From Bacteroidota bacterium (GTDB lineage Bacteria; Bacteroidota; Bacteroidia; Cytophagales; Cyclobacteriaceae): 64,000 bases of DNA. Positions 8,687 to 17,383 of the stretch are shown one piece after another. The first letter of the stretch is position 1. Every line of letters begins with the position of its first letter. The position numbers and the translations under genes were made by a program. Below the pieces are notes generated by a model. The model saw only the letters and a program-made list of their open reading frames with translations. It searched no databases and had not been told where the DNA came from. The stretch covers positions 1 to 64,000 of the forward strand of contig CANIVF010000005.1 in the NCBI GenBank assembly GCA_947470895.1. Direction: 5' to 3'.

Positions 8687-9136
8687 TCATTGAACGATCT
8701 TCTTCCAATTTTGATCGGCTTTTGACTTTAATTGCTTCTCATTCTTTTTCCAATCGGTAAGCGTGTTATTTCCCCAGAAATTATAGAATAGGTAGAGTTT
8801 GCCATCAATGATTTTAAAAGTCTCTGGGTCTACTTTTACTTTTTCACCTGTTTCTCCCATAGCATAAGCACACCATCCTCCAGAATCGGGTTCATACTTT
8901 TCGGGAGCGGCCATAAACTTTGCCAGATTTTGTGAAGAGGTAAATAGATACGGGGCTCCTTTAAATAAAACTTTTAATTCAGATTTTCCCTCCACCGGTT
9001 TGTTATCGAAATAGCTTAGCGGGTCATATCCCTCAAGGGCAATCTGTTTTTTCAAATTGAAATGTTTAGTTCGAATATTATCGCTTTGGCCCCACACCAG
9101 CGACCTAAACAGAACAAGAAGGATGGTTAATTTCAT
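8687..9136 (-). CDS. YHS domain-containing protein, intact copy
   Basis: A 149-residue secreted protein. Residues 1-16 form a short signal peptide (KLTILLVLFRSLVWG). The YHS domain runs from about 35 to 85, with ALEGYDPLSYFDNKPVEGK and LFTSSQNLAKFMAAPEKYEP, followed by GGWCAYAMGETGEK and the conserved C-terminal block DGKLYLFYN...DQNWKK. YHS domains are short metal-associated modules found in copper-handling proteins and oxygenases. A second, decayed member of the same family lies at 45493-45924, and comparison with this copy shows what the other has lost. Function is not known. Confidence 0.82.
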   Translation of the reverse strand: MKLTILLVLFRSLVWGQSDNIRTKHFNLKKQIALEGYDPLSYFDNKPVEGKSELKVLFKGAPYLFTSSQNLAKFMAAPEKYEPDSGGWCAYAMGETGEKVKVDPETFKIIDGKLYLFYNFWGNNTLTDWKKNEKQLKSKADQNWKKIVQ

Positions 9137-9209
9137 ACTGGTAAAAACGTGAGAAGTACAAAATTGGGGTTTGTTAATTCCTTGTTTTGTCGTGCTGCTT
9201 GCAAAAGTC

Positions 9210-9710
9210 TTAATCAGCCATCAAATCTTTAACACATTCCCACACCATGTCGGGTTCGTAACCCTTACCGATAGCAAAGCGGGCTACTTTGTCACGTTTC
9301 TTAAAAGGATTTTCTTCTTTGCTTTCGGATGCTTTTTTTTTGATAAGCGCCTTTAGTGTTTTAGAATAATCACCAGCCTCAATTTCTTTCAAACCGCGTT
9401 GGATGCAGTTTTTTGTAAGGCCCATAAACTCCAATTCATTTTTGATTTTCAGTTTGCCCCACTTCTGCATTCGAAATTTTCCACCGGCATACGCTTTGGC
9501 AAAGCGCTCTTCGTTGAGAAAGCCATCGGTAATCAGTTGAGATACGATCTCATCCACCTCACTTTGATAGAGCCCGTAATCATGTAGCTTACTTTTTACT
9601 TCTTTGTGCGACCGCTCCTGATAGGCACAGTAGTGTTGAATTTTTGCCAGCGCTTCAGTGGGAGAAAATCTTTTCTTCGGTTTTGATTCCTGATCTTCGT
9701 AGCCAGCCAT
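9210..9710 (-). CDS. recX: Regulatory protein RecX
   Basis: A 166-residue protein made of repeated three-helix units, as in RecX. The first unit is seen in ALAKIQHYCAYQERSHKEVK, the second in ITDGFLNEERFAKAYAGGKF followed by RMQKWGKLKIKNEL, and the third near the C-terminus. RecX binds RecA filaments and limits their growth, so it modulates recombination and the SOS response. recA is not in the window, which is common in this phylum. Length is typical. No signal peptide. Confidence 0.9.
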   Translation of the reverse strand: MAGYEDQESKPKKRFSPTEALAKIQHYCAYQERSHKEVKSKLHDYGLYQSEVDEIVSQLITDGFLNEERFAKAYAGGKFRMQKWGKLKIKNELEFMGLTKNCIQRGLKEIEAGDYSKTLKALIKKKASESKEENPFKKRDKVARFAIGKGYEPDMVWECVKDLMAD

Positions 9711-9796
9711 GCGTCAAATATCATCATGTATTCAGCTACAATCAAGTTTCGATCGGCTGGGCTGGCGCTGAACAACCATGAGCGAATAACCAGCAG

Positions 9797-10270
9797 CTAT
9801 TTTATCAAACCCTTATTCCTCAACACACTGGTCAAAAACTTGCGTTCATTTTCGGTATTAAAAATCTTGAATGGCAAATGAATGAGTTGAGCTTTGTTTA
9901 CAAAAAGCAGAAAATAGTCTTTTCCTATTTCAGCACTTTTAATTTGATCCCATTTGATAGGCATGCCTTCGCGGGCGTTGAGTTTCATGATAATCTGTTG
10001 ACTGGTGATTTCGTAAGAAAAACGCTCGAACAGCATTTTGCCTTGCTCCAGTTGAGTAACTCCGTAAAATTGAATCCACCAAAACAACAAATACAAACCG
10101 GCACCAAGAAGGGCACCGATAAACCACCAGATGCTGGCCACCCACAAATAGCCAAGACAAATGGCCACTACAATTAATCCAACCCACCATTGTTGCTTTA
10201 AAATGGCTTTAAGGGCCATTTTGATATAATTATTCTTTTCCAGTCGATAATTACGTGTCTTCACAATCAT
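9797..10270 (-). CDS. YcxB-like membrane protein
   Basis: A 157-residue protein with two adjacent transmembrane segments at about residues 28-45 and 48-65 (WWVGLIVVAICLGYLWVA and WWFIGALLGAGLYLLFWW). A soluble C-terminal domain follows, with the pattern FERFSYEITSQQIIMK and PIKWDQIKSAEIGKDYFLLF seen in YcxB-like C-terminal domains. The domain is widespread but of unknown role. It stands alone between recX and nadC on the same strand. The two-helix hairpin plus small beta-rich domain is the whole architecture. Confidence 0.75.
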   Translation of the reverse strand: MIVKTRNYRLEKNNYIKMALKAILKQQWWVGLIVVAICLGYLWVASIWWFIGALLGAGLYLLFWWIQFYGVTQLEQGKMLFERFSYEITSQQIIMKLNAREGMPIKWDQIKSAEIGKDYFLLFVNKAQLIHLPFKIFNTENERKFLTSVLRNKGLIK

Positions 10271-10330
10271 AGCAAACCTTCAATTTTAATGCGGGCAAAA
10301 ATAACGGGGATTTGTGGGATTTTCTAATCT

Positions 10331-10380
10331 GAACAAAACAAGCCACAGATTCAAGGATTTAAATCAGTGAATCTGTGGCT
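10331..10380 (-). terminator. REP-like hairpin and terminator downstream of nadC
   Basis: A perfect 13-bp inverted repeat (AGCCACAGATTCA at 10341-10353 against TGAATCTGTGGCT at 10368-10380) encloses a 14-nt loop that itself contains the short palindrome GATTTAAATC. On the minus strand it stands about 20 nt after the nadC stop and is followed by TTGTTTTGTTC, a usable U-rich tail. From memory, repeats built on CACAGATT occur scattered in many Bacteroidota genomes, so it may be both a repeat unit and a terminator. Confidence 0.65.
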
Positions 10381-10400
10381 GCTAAATAGTAAATCCTATT

Positions 10401-11261
10401 TTACTTCTCGACTTTCAGACTCAAATCCAAACTTTTTACAGAGTGTGTAAGTGCACCTACGGAAATATAGTCCACACCACATTCTGCCACTGACCGAAGT
10501 GTGGTTTCAGTCATGCCACCACTGGCTTCTGTTTTATATTTTTGGTTGATGATTTTTACCGCTTCTTTCATATCCTCAATGCTCATGTTGTCGAGCATGA
10601 TAATATCGACACCACCGACATTCAAAACTTCTTGAACTTCGTGCAGATTACGGGTTTCGATTTCGATCTTTAGATCCTTATTCTTTTCATTTAAATATTT
10701 CCGGGTGTTCTCAATCGCAGTTCGAATGCCTCCGGCCATATCAACGTGATTATCTTTCAACATCACCATGTCGTATAGCGCAAAGCGGTGGTTCTTGCCT
10801 CCTCCAATGGCAACAGCCCATTTTTCCATCAGGCGAACGTTAGGCGTAGTTTTGCGTGTGTCCATGAGTTGAGCCCTCGTTCCCTCAATCATTTTGCAAA
10901 GTCGCTGGGTATAAGTAGCAATGCCACTCATGCGCTGCATACAATTCAAAACCAGGCGCTCGGCAGATAGAATAGACTGTGCCGGGCCTTCCACGACAAA
11001 AGCGATTTCTCCTTTTTTTACAATCTCACCATCATGTTTAAAGAACGTAACACCCAAAGCAGGATTAACTTCACCGAAAATTCTTTCAGCCATATCAAGG
11101 CCGGCAATAATGCCGTCATCTTTTATCAGTAGCCTAGCTTTACCTACTTTGGATGCTGGCACTGCTCCCAACGAAGAATGATCACCTTCGCCAATATCTT
11201 CGGCTAGCGCACTTTTGATAAAATCATGAATGGCCTGATGGGTAAGATAGGATTGCAGCAT
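10401..11261 (-). CDS. nadC: Nicotinate-nucleotide pyrophosphorylase (carboxylating)
   Basis: A 286-residue quinolinate phosphoribosyltransferase of NAD synthesis. It converts quinolinate and PRPP to nicotinate mononucleotide, CO2 and pyrophosphate. Diagnostic segments are ALAEDIGEGDHSS, LVLNCMQRMSGIAT, MDTRKTTPNVRLMEKWAVAIGGGKNHR (binding of phosphate and quinolinate) and IMLDNMS, ending EASGGMTETTLRSVAECGVD and YISVGALTHSVKSLDLSLK. Length is normal. Its ATG at 11261 shares one base with the stop of the DUF4783 gene upstream, so the two are coupled. nadA and nadB are not in the window. Confidence 0.97.
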   Translation of the reverse strand: MLQSYLTHQAIHDFIKSALAEDIGEGDHSSLGAVPASKVGKARLLIKDDGIIAGLDMAERIFGEVNPALGVTFFKHDGEIVKKGEIAFVVEGPAQSILSAERLVLNCMQRMSGIATYTQRLCKMIEGTRAQLMDTRKTTPNVRLMEKWAVAIGGGKNHRFALYDMVMLKDNHVDMAGGIRTAIENTRKYLNEKNKDLKIEIETRNLHEVQEVLNVGGVDIIMLDNMSIEDMKEAVKIINQKYKTEASGGMTETTLRSVAECGVDYISVGALTHSVKSLDLSLKVEK

Positions 11262-11662
11262 TACTCTTTCACAAAACTGATTTCGTGCACGAGATAATCA
11301 TTCCCTGTTTGCTTTACGCGAATGAGCACGTTGTAGGTTTCATTATTGCTCTTAAGATTGCCAATCGCATACTGAAGCCCTCCTTTGGAGGAACCCGTAT
11401 GCACGATGGTAAAGTCGGTAGGGGGATGTTTTTTGAAAAAATCGCGTAACACAAACTCGGCCTGTGCTTTACTATAGGTGTTGATTTCTCCTTCGAGGTT
11501 AATATCCAGTGATTGATTGAATGATTTCACGGCTTCTTTGGCACTTCCAGCCTTTATGGCATCTTTTATAGGCACAAAGATCTCCGCCTGCGCCCATAAT
11601 AGGTGTGCAGCCAGGATCAAGATGACGATAAATGCCCATTTCTTACTCTTCATAGCGTTCAC
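11261..11662 (-). CDS. DUF4783 family periplasmic protein
   Basis: A 133-residue protein with a signal peptide (residues 1-27, ending LLWAQAEIF). The rest matches the DUF4783 pattern, a small NTF2-like fold: IFVPIKDAIKAGSAKEAVKS, then FVLRDFFKKHPPTDFTIVHT and YNVLIRVKQTGNDYLVHEISF. DUF4783 proteins are found almost only in Bacteroidota, commonly just upstream of nadC, and have no assigned function. Here the stop overlaps the nadC start by one base. The conserved pairing suggests co-expression rather than a shared reaction, because this protein is exported. Confidence 0.82.
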   Translation of the reverse strand: MNAMKSKKWAFIVILILAAHLLWAQAEIFVPIKDAIKAGSAKEAVKSFNQSLDINLEGEINTYSKAQAEFVLRDFFKKHPPTDFTIVHTGSSKGGLQYAIGNLKSNNETYNVLIRVKQTGNDYLVHEISFVKE

Positions 11663-11797
11663 GGTTAGACCAAAATTATGCCATTAATGCGGTACTGAAA
11701 AATTAATTCAAATATGAATGAAAGAAGCCTAACATTTGTTGTTTGGTTATTCACGACAGAACTGATCAAAGAAGGTCAAAAAACCATAAATCAACTC

Positions 11798-11805
11798 TAT
11801 ATTTG
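11798..11805 (+). promoter_or_regulatory. Bacteroidota-type -7 element upstream of gpmI
   Basis: TATATTTG fits TAnnTTTG exactly and ends 28 nt before the gpmI ATG at 11834. A -33 element at the usual distance is not clear. Confidence 0.45.
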
Positions 11806-11833
11806 ACCTGGAAAATTTTGAAAAATAAAGACT

Positions 11834-13360
11834 ATGAACAAGAAAGTGTTGTTGATGATTTTAGATGGTTGGGGTATCGCAAAAAACCGGAAGGTATCGG
11901 CTATCGATCATGCACAAACTCCGTACATCAAATCGCTCTATAATAAATATCCACATAGTAAGTTAGAAGCCTCAGGTCTTGCCGTGGGCCTGCCTGCAGG
12001 CCAGATGGGCAACTCAGAGGTTGGCCACATGAACATTGGTGCCGGACGCGTAGTATATCAGGATTTGGTGCGCGTAAACAAAGCTGTGCAAGAAAAGGAA
12101 TTGGACTCCAACCCGGTGCTGGTGGAGGCATTAATTTATGCCAAGAAAAACAATAAGGCAGTTCATTTGATTGGATTGGTTTCGGATGGTGGTGTGCACT
12201 CACACACGGATCACCTGAAGGGACTTTGTACCATTGCTGCCAATTATGGACTCAAAGATGTATTCATCCACGCGTTTACCGATGGTCGTGATACCGATCC
12301 TAAAGGGGGGATTGGTTATTTAACAGACATTAAAAATCATATTGCCAAAACAACTGGGCGCATTGCCACAATAGTAGGTCGATACTATGCCATGGATCGG
12401 GACAAGCGATGGGAACGCGTGAAACTTGCTTTTGATGTGATGGTACATGGTACTGGTGAGAAAACAACAGATGTGCTGAAGGCTATTGAAAAATCATATG
12501 AAGCTGGTGTGACCGATGAATTCATCAAGCCAATTGTTGCCGTTGAAGCCAATGGAGCACCATTGACTACTGTAAAAGATGATGATGTGGTTTTATGTTT
12601 CAACTTCCGTACTGATCGTGGAAGAGAAATCACGAAGGCACTCACACAGCAGGATTTTCATGAGCAGAATATGTATAAGCTCAACCTTCATTATGTTACA
12701 CTTACCAACTATGACGATTCATTTGTTGGGGTGAATGTGATTTTCGATAAGGATAACCTGGTGAACACACTGGGGGAGATTGTTTCTAAAGCGGGAAAGA
12801 AACAAATCCGCATAGCGGAAACAGAAAAATACCCTCACGTTACCTTCTTCTTTTCAGGAGGTCGCGAAGAAGTTTTTCCGGGAGAATCACGATTGATGTG
12901 CCCATCGCCAAAAGTGGCTACTTATGATCTAAAGCCCGAGATGAGTGCCAATGACATCAAAGATAAAATCATACCCGAACTCGAGAAACGCTCTGCAGAT
13001 TTTATCTGTTTGAATTTTGCAAATCCCGATATGGTAGGACACACGGGTGTGTTTGAAGCGGCCGTGAAAGCATGCGAAACGGTTGACAAGTGTAATGAAT
13101 CGGTTACGGAAACGGCACGTAAAAATGGATATGCCATTATTATCATTGCCGACCATGGCAATGCTGATATGATGGTGAATGAAGATGGTAGCCCCAACAC
13201 GGCACACACCACCAACTTGGTGCCTTGCATTTTAGTGGATGATGACTATAATGGAAAATTGAAAGATGGTAAACTGGGCGATCTTGCCCCTACTATTCTT
13301 ACCTTGTTGGGAGTGCCTATACCAAAAGAGATGACAGGAAATATACTGCTTGATATCTAA
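11834..13360 (+). CDS. gpmI: 2,3-bisphosphoglycerate-independent phosphoglycerate mutase
   Basis: A 508-residue glycolytic enzyme that interconverts 3- and 2-phosphoglycerate using two Mn ions. D11 (LMILDGWG) and S61 in GQMGNSEVGHMNIGAGR are the first metal ligand and the phosphorylated serine. The inserted phosphotransfer domain contains FTDGRDTDP and GRYYAMDRDKRW, and the second metal cluster is IADHGNADMM followed by HTT. The length of about 510 is typical. A lipoprotein gene begins 5 nt after the stop, suggesting one transcript with the ABC exporter downstream. Confidence 0.97.
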   Translation: MNKKVLLMILDGWGIAKNRKVSAIDHAQTPYIKSLYNKYPHSKLEASGLAVGLPAGQMGNSEVGHMNIGAGRVVYQDLVRVNKAVQEKELDSNPVLVEALIYAKKNNKAVHLIGLVSDGGVHSHTDHLKGLCTIAANYGLKDVFIHAFTDGRDTDPKGGIGYLTDIKNHIAKTTGRIATIVGRYYAMDRDKRWERVKLAFDVMVHGTGEKTTDVLKAIEKSYEAGVTDEFIKPIVAVEANGAPLTTVKDDDVVLCFNFRTDRGREITKALTQQDFHEQNMYKLNLHYVTLTNYDDSFVGVNVIFDKDNLVNTLGEIVSKAGKKQIRIAETEKYPHVTFFFSGGREEVFPGESRLMCPSPKVATYDLKPEMSANDIKDKIIPELEKRSADFICLNFANPDMVGHTGVFEAAVKACETVDKCNESVTETARKNGYAIIIIADHGNADMMVNEDGSPNTAHTTNLVPCILVDDDYNGKLKDGKLGDLAPTILTLLGVPIPKEMTGNILLDI

Positions 13361-13365
13361 ACATA

Positions 13366-13959
13366 ATGAGCAGAATCTTTCTTCTATTTTGTGCAGGTGC
13401 ATTTATGCTTTCTGGGTGTGATCGTACCAACCAAAGATATGACAAAGCCTATTTTGATTTTGATAGTTTGATCAATGTGCAGGTGGCAGGTTTGTTAAGA
13501 GCGCAAGCAGCCATCAGCAAAAAGTCGATGCTTAATGGAAAGCAGGATGAATCTTCATTCGTTCCGGATAGTCTCAAACTAGCTTATGAGCTGGAAGTAT
13601 TCCGGCAACTGGACATCATCAACAAGCCTCTGTATAGAAACGTTTATGAGATCAAAGACGGAGAGCAGGACACTAAAAGCAATTTGCTTATCCGAAGCTA
13701 CACGGCAAAGGCTCCCTCTCTGGTACAGATCGTAAGATTTTATTATCACTCGTCAATGCAGGATATAAGGAAAATAGAATCCGTTTTTCACGAAGAAAAT
13801 ACCTTGTATGACACCAAAAGAAATTTGTTGATGGAGTTTGAAGATAGCATCCACTCCTCATTACTTAAGGGTTATCAATTAAGCGGCACTCAAAAAATGA
13901 TCATGAACGATACGGTCAATTTTTCGGTGAACGTTTCTTTTTCATCGGGTAAACATTAA
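13366..13959 (+). CDS. Putative lipoprotein of unknown function
   Basis: A 197-residue protein with a clear lipoprotein signal: a hydrophobic stretch to residue 17 and the lipobox LSGC (Cys18). The mature part is mostly helical at first (DFDSLINVQVAGLLRAQAAI) and then carries strands near the C-terminus, such as LVQIVRFYYHSSMQDIRKIE. No family is recognised with confidence. It lies between gpmI and an ABC exporter in what looks like one transcript. It is presumably anchored to a membrane facing the periplasm. Confidence 0.7.
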   Translation: MSRIFLLFCAGAFMLSGCDRTNQRYDKAYFDFDSLINVQVAGLLRAQAAISKKSMLNGKQDESSFVPDSLKLAYELEVFRQLDIINKPLYRNVYEIKDGEQDTKSNLLIRSYTAKAPSLVQIVRFYYHSSMQDIRKIESVFHEENTLYDTKRNLLMEFEDSIHSSLLKGYQLSGTQKMIMNDTVNFSVNVSFSSGKH

Positions 13960-13990
13960 GTCTAATTTTATTTTAGTCTGTTAATCAACT

Positions 13991-15778
13991 ATGGCCAAGC
14001 GCAGATCACTGGAGGAGGGAGAAAAACGACCTTTGAATAAATCAGGTATTGAAAAACTGATTGGCATTTTTCGGTTTGTTCTTCCTTACCGATGGACGTT
14101 TATTGTGGGACTTATAGCATTGGGTCTTTCAAGCGGAACGTTGCTTTCATTCCCCTATTTTGCAGGCAAGCTATTGGATGTGGCACAGGGCAAAACCGAT
14201 TTTGTCTTAACAACCATTAATCAGATCGGACTAGCACTCATTGCAATTCTATTAGTGCAAGGTATTTTTTCTTTTTTGCGGGTGTACACGTTCACCACTG
14301 TAAGTGAACGCACCCTGGCCGACTTGCGACAACACGTTTATTCTAAAATCATCTGGCTTCCTATTTCATTTTTTGATCAACGCAGAGTGGGTGAGCTAAT
14401 CAGTCGCATCACATCTGATGTAAGCACACTGCAGGACACCTTTACATTTACGCTGGCAGAATTATTAAGACAGGTACTGGTTTTGATCATCGGTGTGCCC
14501 ATGATATTTATTCTTTTTCCAAGCCTTACCATTTTTATGTTGCTCACGTTTCCGGTCTTGATCCTGGCGGCATTGTTTTTTGGAAAGTTCATCCGCAAAC
14601 TTTCCAAGAAGACACAAGATCAACTGGCAACTTCGAATGTGATTGTTGAAGAAACATTACATTCTATTGCGGTAGTGAAATCATTTACCAATGAGCTATT
14701 TGAAGTATTGCGTTATAAGAAATCATTGAATGAAGTAGTAAACACAGCAATCCATGCATCGAAGTTCAGAGGCATCTTTATTTCATTTACCATAGTAGCA
14801 TTATTTGGGGGCATCGTGGCCGTGAGTTGGTATGGTGCCTATTTGGTAGAGGCGGGCAAAATATCCGTGGGTGATCTGTTCTCATTTGTATTATACACAA
14901 CATTTATTGGAGGCTCTATTGCTGGCCTTGGAGATATCTATTCTCAGCTGCAGCGATCCGTGGGCGCTTCGGAAAGAATTTTAGAAATTCTGGATCAGCA
15001 GGATGAGCAGGCTCCCGCTTCGAATAAGCTGAAGCTATCTGGTAAGATTGAATTTGATCATGTTCAGTTTTCATATCCAACCCGAAGTGATGTTACGGTA
15101 TTACAAGGCATCTCCTTCTCCATAAAACCAGGTCAAAAAATTGCCCTGGTAGGGCCTAGTGGTTCGGGTAAGTCGACTATCATTAACATGCTGATGAGAT
15201 TTTATTCACCTTCTGGTGGAGAAATCAAAGTGGATGATTTGAGCGCGTTGAATTATAATCTTTCAGACTATCGCAGCAACATTGGCATCGTTCCGCAAGA
15301 GGTAATTTTATTTGGCGGCACCATTCGCGAAAATATTACATACGGAAAGACAAATGCAACCGAAGAAGAAATCATTGAAGCTGCCCGAAAAGCCAATGCA
15401 TGGGAGTTCATTGAGAGTTTTCCTGAGAAATTAGGTACGGTGGTTGGTGATCGTGGAGTAAAGCTATCCGGTGGGCAAAGGCAGCGCGTGGCGATAGCGC
15501 GAGCAATTTTAAAAGATCCAGCCATTTTAGTGTTGGATGAGGCCACCAGTTCATTGGATGCAAAATCGGAGCAATTGGTGCAGGAAGCACTTGAGGAACT
15601 CATGGAAAATCGCACCACGGTAGTCATTGCCCATCGCCTGAGCACCATCCGCAAAGTGGACACTATTTTTGTAATTAAAGATGGCTCTATTGCCGAATCA
15701 GGCACTCATGCCCAGCTTGCTTCTTTGGATAACGGTATTTATAGTACTTTGCTTAAGTTACAACTAGAGCTACATTGA
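13991..15778 (+). CDS. ABC transporter, fused permease and ATPase (MsbA-like exporter)
   Basis: A 595-residue half-transporter that would work as a homodimer. Residues about 30-320 form the six-helix exporter domain. The ATPase follows, with Walker A GPSGSGKST, the Q-loop in IGIVPQEVILFGG, signature LSGGQRQR, Walker B ILVLDEATSSLD and the H-loop VIAHRLST. All catalytic motifs are intact. Homologues export lipids, peptides or drugs, and the substrate is not predictable from sequence. The stop is just 2 nt before the ATG of the Fur-type regulator, so regulator and transporter are probably co-transcribed. Confidence 0.92.
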   Translation: MAKRRSLEEGEKRPLNKSGIEKLIGIFRFVLPYRWTFIVGLIALGLSSGTLLSFPYFAGKLLDVAQGKTDFVLTTINQIGLALIAILLVQGIFSFLRVYTFTTVSERTLADLRQHVYSKIIWLPISFFDQRRVGELISRITSDVSTLQDTFTFTLAELLRQVLVLIIGVPMIFILFPSLTIFMLLTFPVLILAALFFGKFIRKLSKKTQDQLATSNVIVEETLHSIAVVKSFTNELFEVLRYKKSLNEVVNTAIHASKFRGIFISFTIVALFGGIVAVSWYGAYLVEAGKISVGDLFSFVLYTTFIGGSIAGLGDIYSQLQRSVGASERILEILDQQDEQAPASNKLKLSGKIEFDHVQFSYPTRSDVTVLQGISFSIKPGQKIALVGPSGSGKSTIINMLMRFYSPSGGEIKVDDLSALNYNLSDYRSNIGIVPQEVILFGGTIRENITYGKTNATEEEIIEAARKANAWEFIESFPEKLGTVVGDRGVKLSGGQRQRVAIARAILKDPAILVLDEATSSLDAKSEQLVQEALEELMENRTTVVIAHRLSTIRKVDTIFVIKDGSIAESGTHAQLASLDNGIYSTLLKLQLELH

Positions 15779-15780
15779 TC

Positions 15781-16197
15781 ATGCAGAAACTAGAAGGACA
15801 GATTCTGAAAGATTACGAACTTAGAACCACCACAAGCCGGTCGGCCATATTAAGGCTTTTCATAAAAAACGCATTTGCACTTTCTTATTCCGATATTGAG
15901 CGTGAAATAGCGGCCACTTTTGATCGCGTCACTGTATACCGGACGCTCAAAACCTTTTTGGATAAAGGGGTTATTCATAAAGTGCTTGATGATGAAGGTA
16001 GCTTGAAATATGCTTTGTGTAGCGAGCCATGCTCCACCCATGAGCATCACCATGAGCATGTCCATTTTAAATGCTCCACATGCGGACACACCAATTGCCT
16101 GGAAGATGTAACGATTCCCATGGTTAGATTGCCTAAAGGTTATGTGGTGGCAGAAGTAAACCTCTTGATCCAGGGAACGTGCAATAATTGTCAATAA
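15781..16197 (+). CDS. Fur-family metalloregulator, possibly Zur-type
   Basis: A 138-residue repressor of the Fur superfamily. The winged-helix domain covers residues about 15-80 (SYSDIEREIAATFDRVTVYR). A His-rich metal site follows in CSTHEHHHEHVHFKC, with two CxxC pairs (CSTC and CNNC) that form the structural zinc site. The metal sensed is not provable here; zinc is plausible because of the zinc-uptake-like locus at 26.9-30.1 kb. I chose the ATG at 15781; a TTG two codons upstream overlaps the ABC transporter stop. It is the only Fur-family gene in the window. Confidence 0.85.
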   Translation: MQKLEGQILKDYELRTTTSRSAILRLFIKNAFALSYSDIEREIAATFDRVTVYRTLKTFLDKGVIHKVLDDEGSLKYALCSEPCSTHEHHHEHVHFKCSTCGHTNCLEDVTIPMVRLPKGYVVAEVNLLIQGTCNNCQ

Positions 16198-16339
16198 ATG
16201 GCCCTCATTATTGCGTAGTATTATTATTACAGGAACGATAAAGAAATTAATTGTAGATTTACCTATAGTTGAAAGGTGATTAAGTGACTTTTATGTCAAT
16301 AATTACCTATTTTTTTGATTAAAACCTGAGAAAGACATA

Positions 16340-17380
16340 ATGCTTTTATTTACGCTGTTCAATTTCGAGATTAATGATCAAACCTTTCTCTATAGTGTAT
16401 TTGCAACTATAATTTCCGTTTTTCTTATACTCGATCTCGGGATTTTTAATAAATCAGCTCATAAAATTTCAACCCAATCAGCGCTTTACCAGTCGATTTT
16501 CTGGGTTATCGTCAGCACAGCTTTTGGTTTTTTGGTTTATAAAATGGGTCCTTTTGAAATTGAAGAGGACGGAAAGTTTTTAAGTGTTTCAGGTTTAGAT
16601 GCGTCTGTTGAATATTTCTCTGCATATCTTACTGAGTATGCCCTATCCGTAGATAACATATTTGTTATTCTCCTTATTCTCAAGTTCTTTAAAGTCAAAG
16701 AGCAATATTTTCACAAAGTATTATTTTGGGGCATCTTAGGAGCTGTTCTCTTCAGAGGCGTTTTCATTTTCGTGGGTGCTATTTTAATCCATCACTTTCA
16801 CTGGATCTTGTATGTGTTCGGAGTGTTCCTGATTTACTCTGGTATTAAAATCTACTTTGATGACGGTGACGAAAAGATAGATCCTGAAAAGAACCCCATA
16901 CTAAAGTTTTGTCATAAGTATCTGCCGATCACTAAAGATGACATGGGCGGACATTTTTTAGCCAAAGTGAATGGAAAACTAATGTTCACCCCTTTATTTC
17001 TGGTGATCGTTCTGATTGAAACAACAGACCTTATTTTTGCTGTTGATTCTATTCCGGCAGCCTTTGCAATCACGACCAATGAATTTATTATTTATACCTC
17101 TAACATTTTCGCGGTGATGGGCCTCCGGGCCATGTTCTTCCTGCTTTCGGGTATCATTGATAAATTTTATCTACTACAGAAGGGCCTTTCGGTCATCCTA
17201 TTCTTCATTGGTGCAAAGATGTTGCTCGAAATAGGAAAAGGTTCAGATGTGCTTCCCAAAGTTTTAACGGATATGCCACCCACCTTGTCCTTCATCATTA
17301 TCATTCTTACGTTATCGTTGTCTATTGTCTTTTCCATTCTTATTCCACAGAAGAGCAAAGAATCAGAAGAACTTTCTTAG
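16340..17380 (+). CDS. TerC-family integral membrane protein
   Basis: A 346-residue protein with about nine membrane segments. The family motif EYALSVDNIFVILLIL is at about residue 95, and LVIVLIETTDLIFAVDSIPAAFAIT carries the second conserved acidic set. These Asp and Glu residues within membrane helices are thought to bind metal. TerC proteins are linked to manganese efflux and metal loading of exported proteins. I looked for a manganese (yybP-ykoY) riboswitch in 16198-16339 and saw none. It converges with the LETM1-like gene with only 3 nt between stop codons. Confidence 0.9.
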   Translation: MLLFTLFNFEINDQTFLYSVFATIISVFLILDLGIFNKSAHKISTQSALYQSIFWVIVSTAFGFLVYKMGPFEIEEDGKFLSVSGLDASVEYFSAYLTEYALSVDNIFVILLILKFFKVKEQYFHKVLFWGILGAVLFRGVFIFVGAILIHHFHWILYVFGVFLIYSGIKIYFDDGDEKIDPEKNPILKFCHKYLPITKDDMGGHFLAKVNGKLMFTPLFLVIVLIETTDLIFAVDSIPAAFAITTNEFIIYTSNIFAVMGLRAMFFLLSGIIDKFYLLQKGLSVILFFIGAKMLLEIGKGSDVLPKVLTDMPPTLSFIIIILTLSLSIVFSILIPQKSKESEELS

Positions 17381-17383
17381 CCT

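Noticed and set aside
12385-13230. Long open frames on the strand opposite gpmI
   Set aside because: They lie entirely inside a strongly supported gene, have low-complexity Ser/Thr-rich or unrelated composition, and match no known pattern.
15268-15705. 145-codon antisense frame opposite the ABC transporter ATPase region
   Set aside because: It is a mirror of the conserved ATPase coding sequence, with no start context or domain.
16198-16339. Possible manganese riboswitch before terC
   Set aside because: The conserved loop sequences of the yybP-ykoY aptamer are not present; only AT-rich sequence and short runs are seen.
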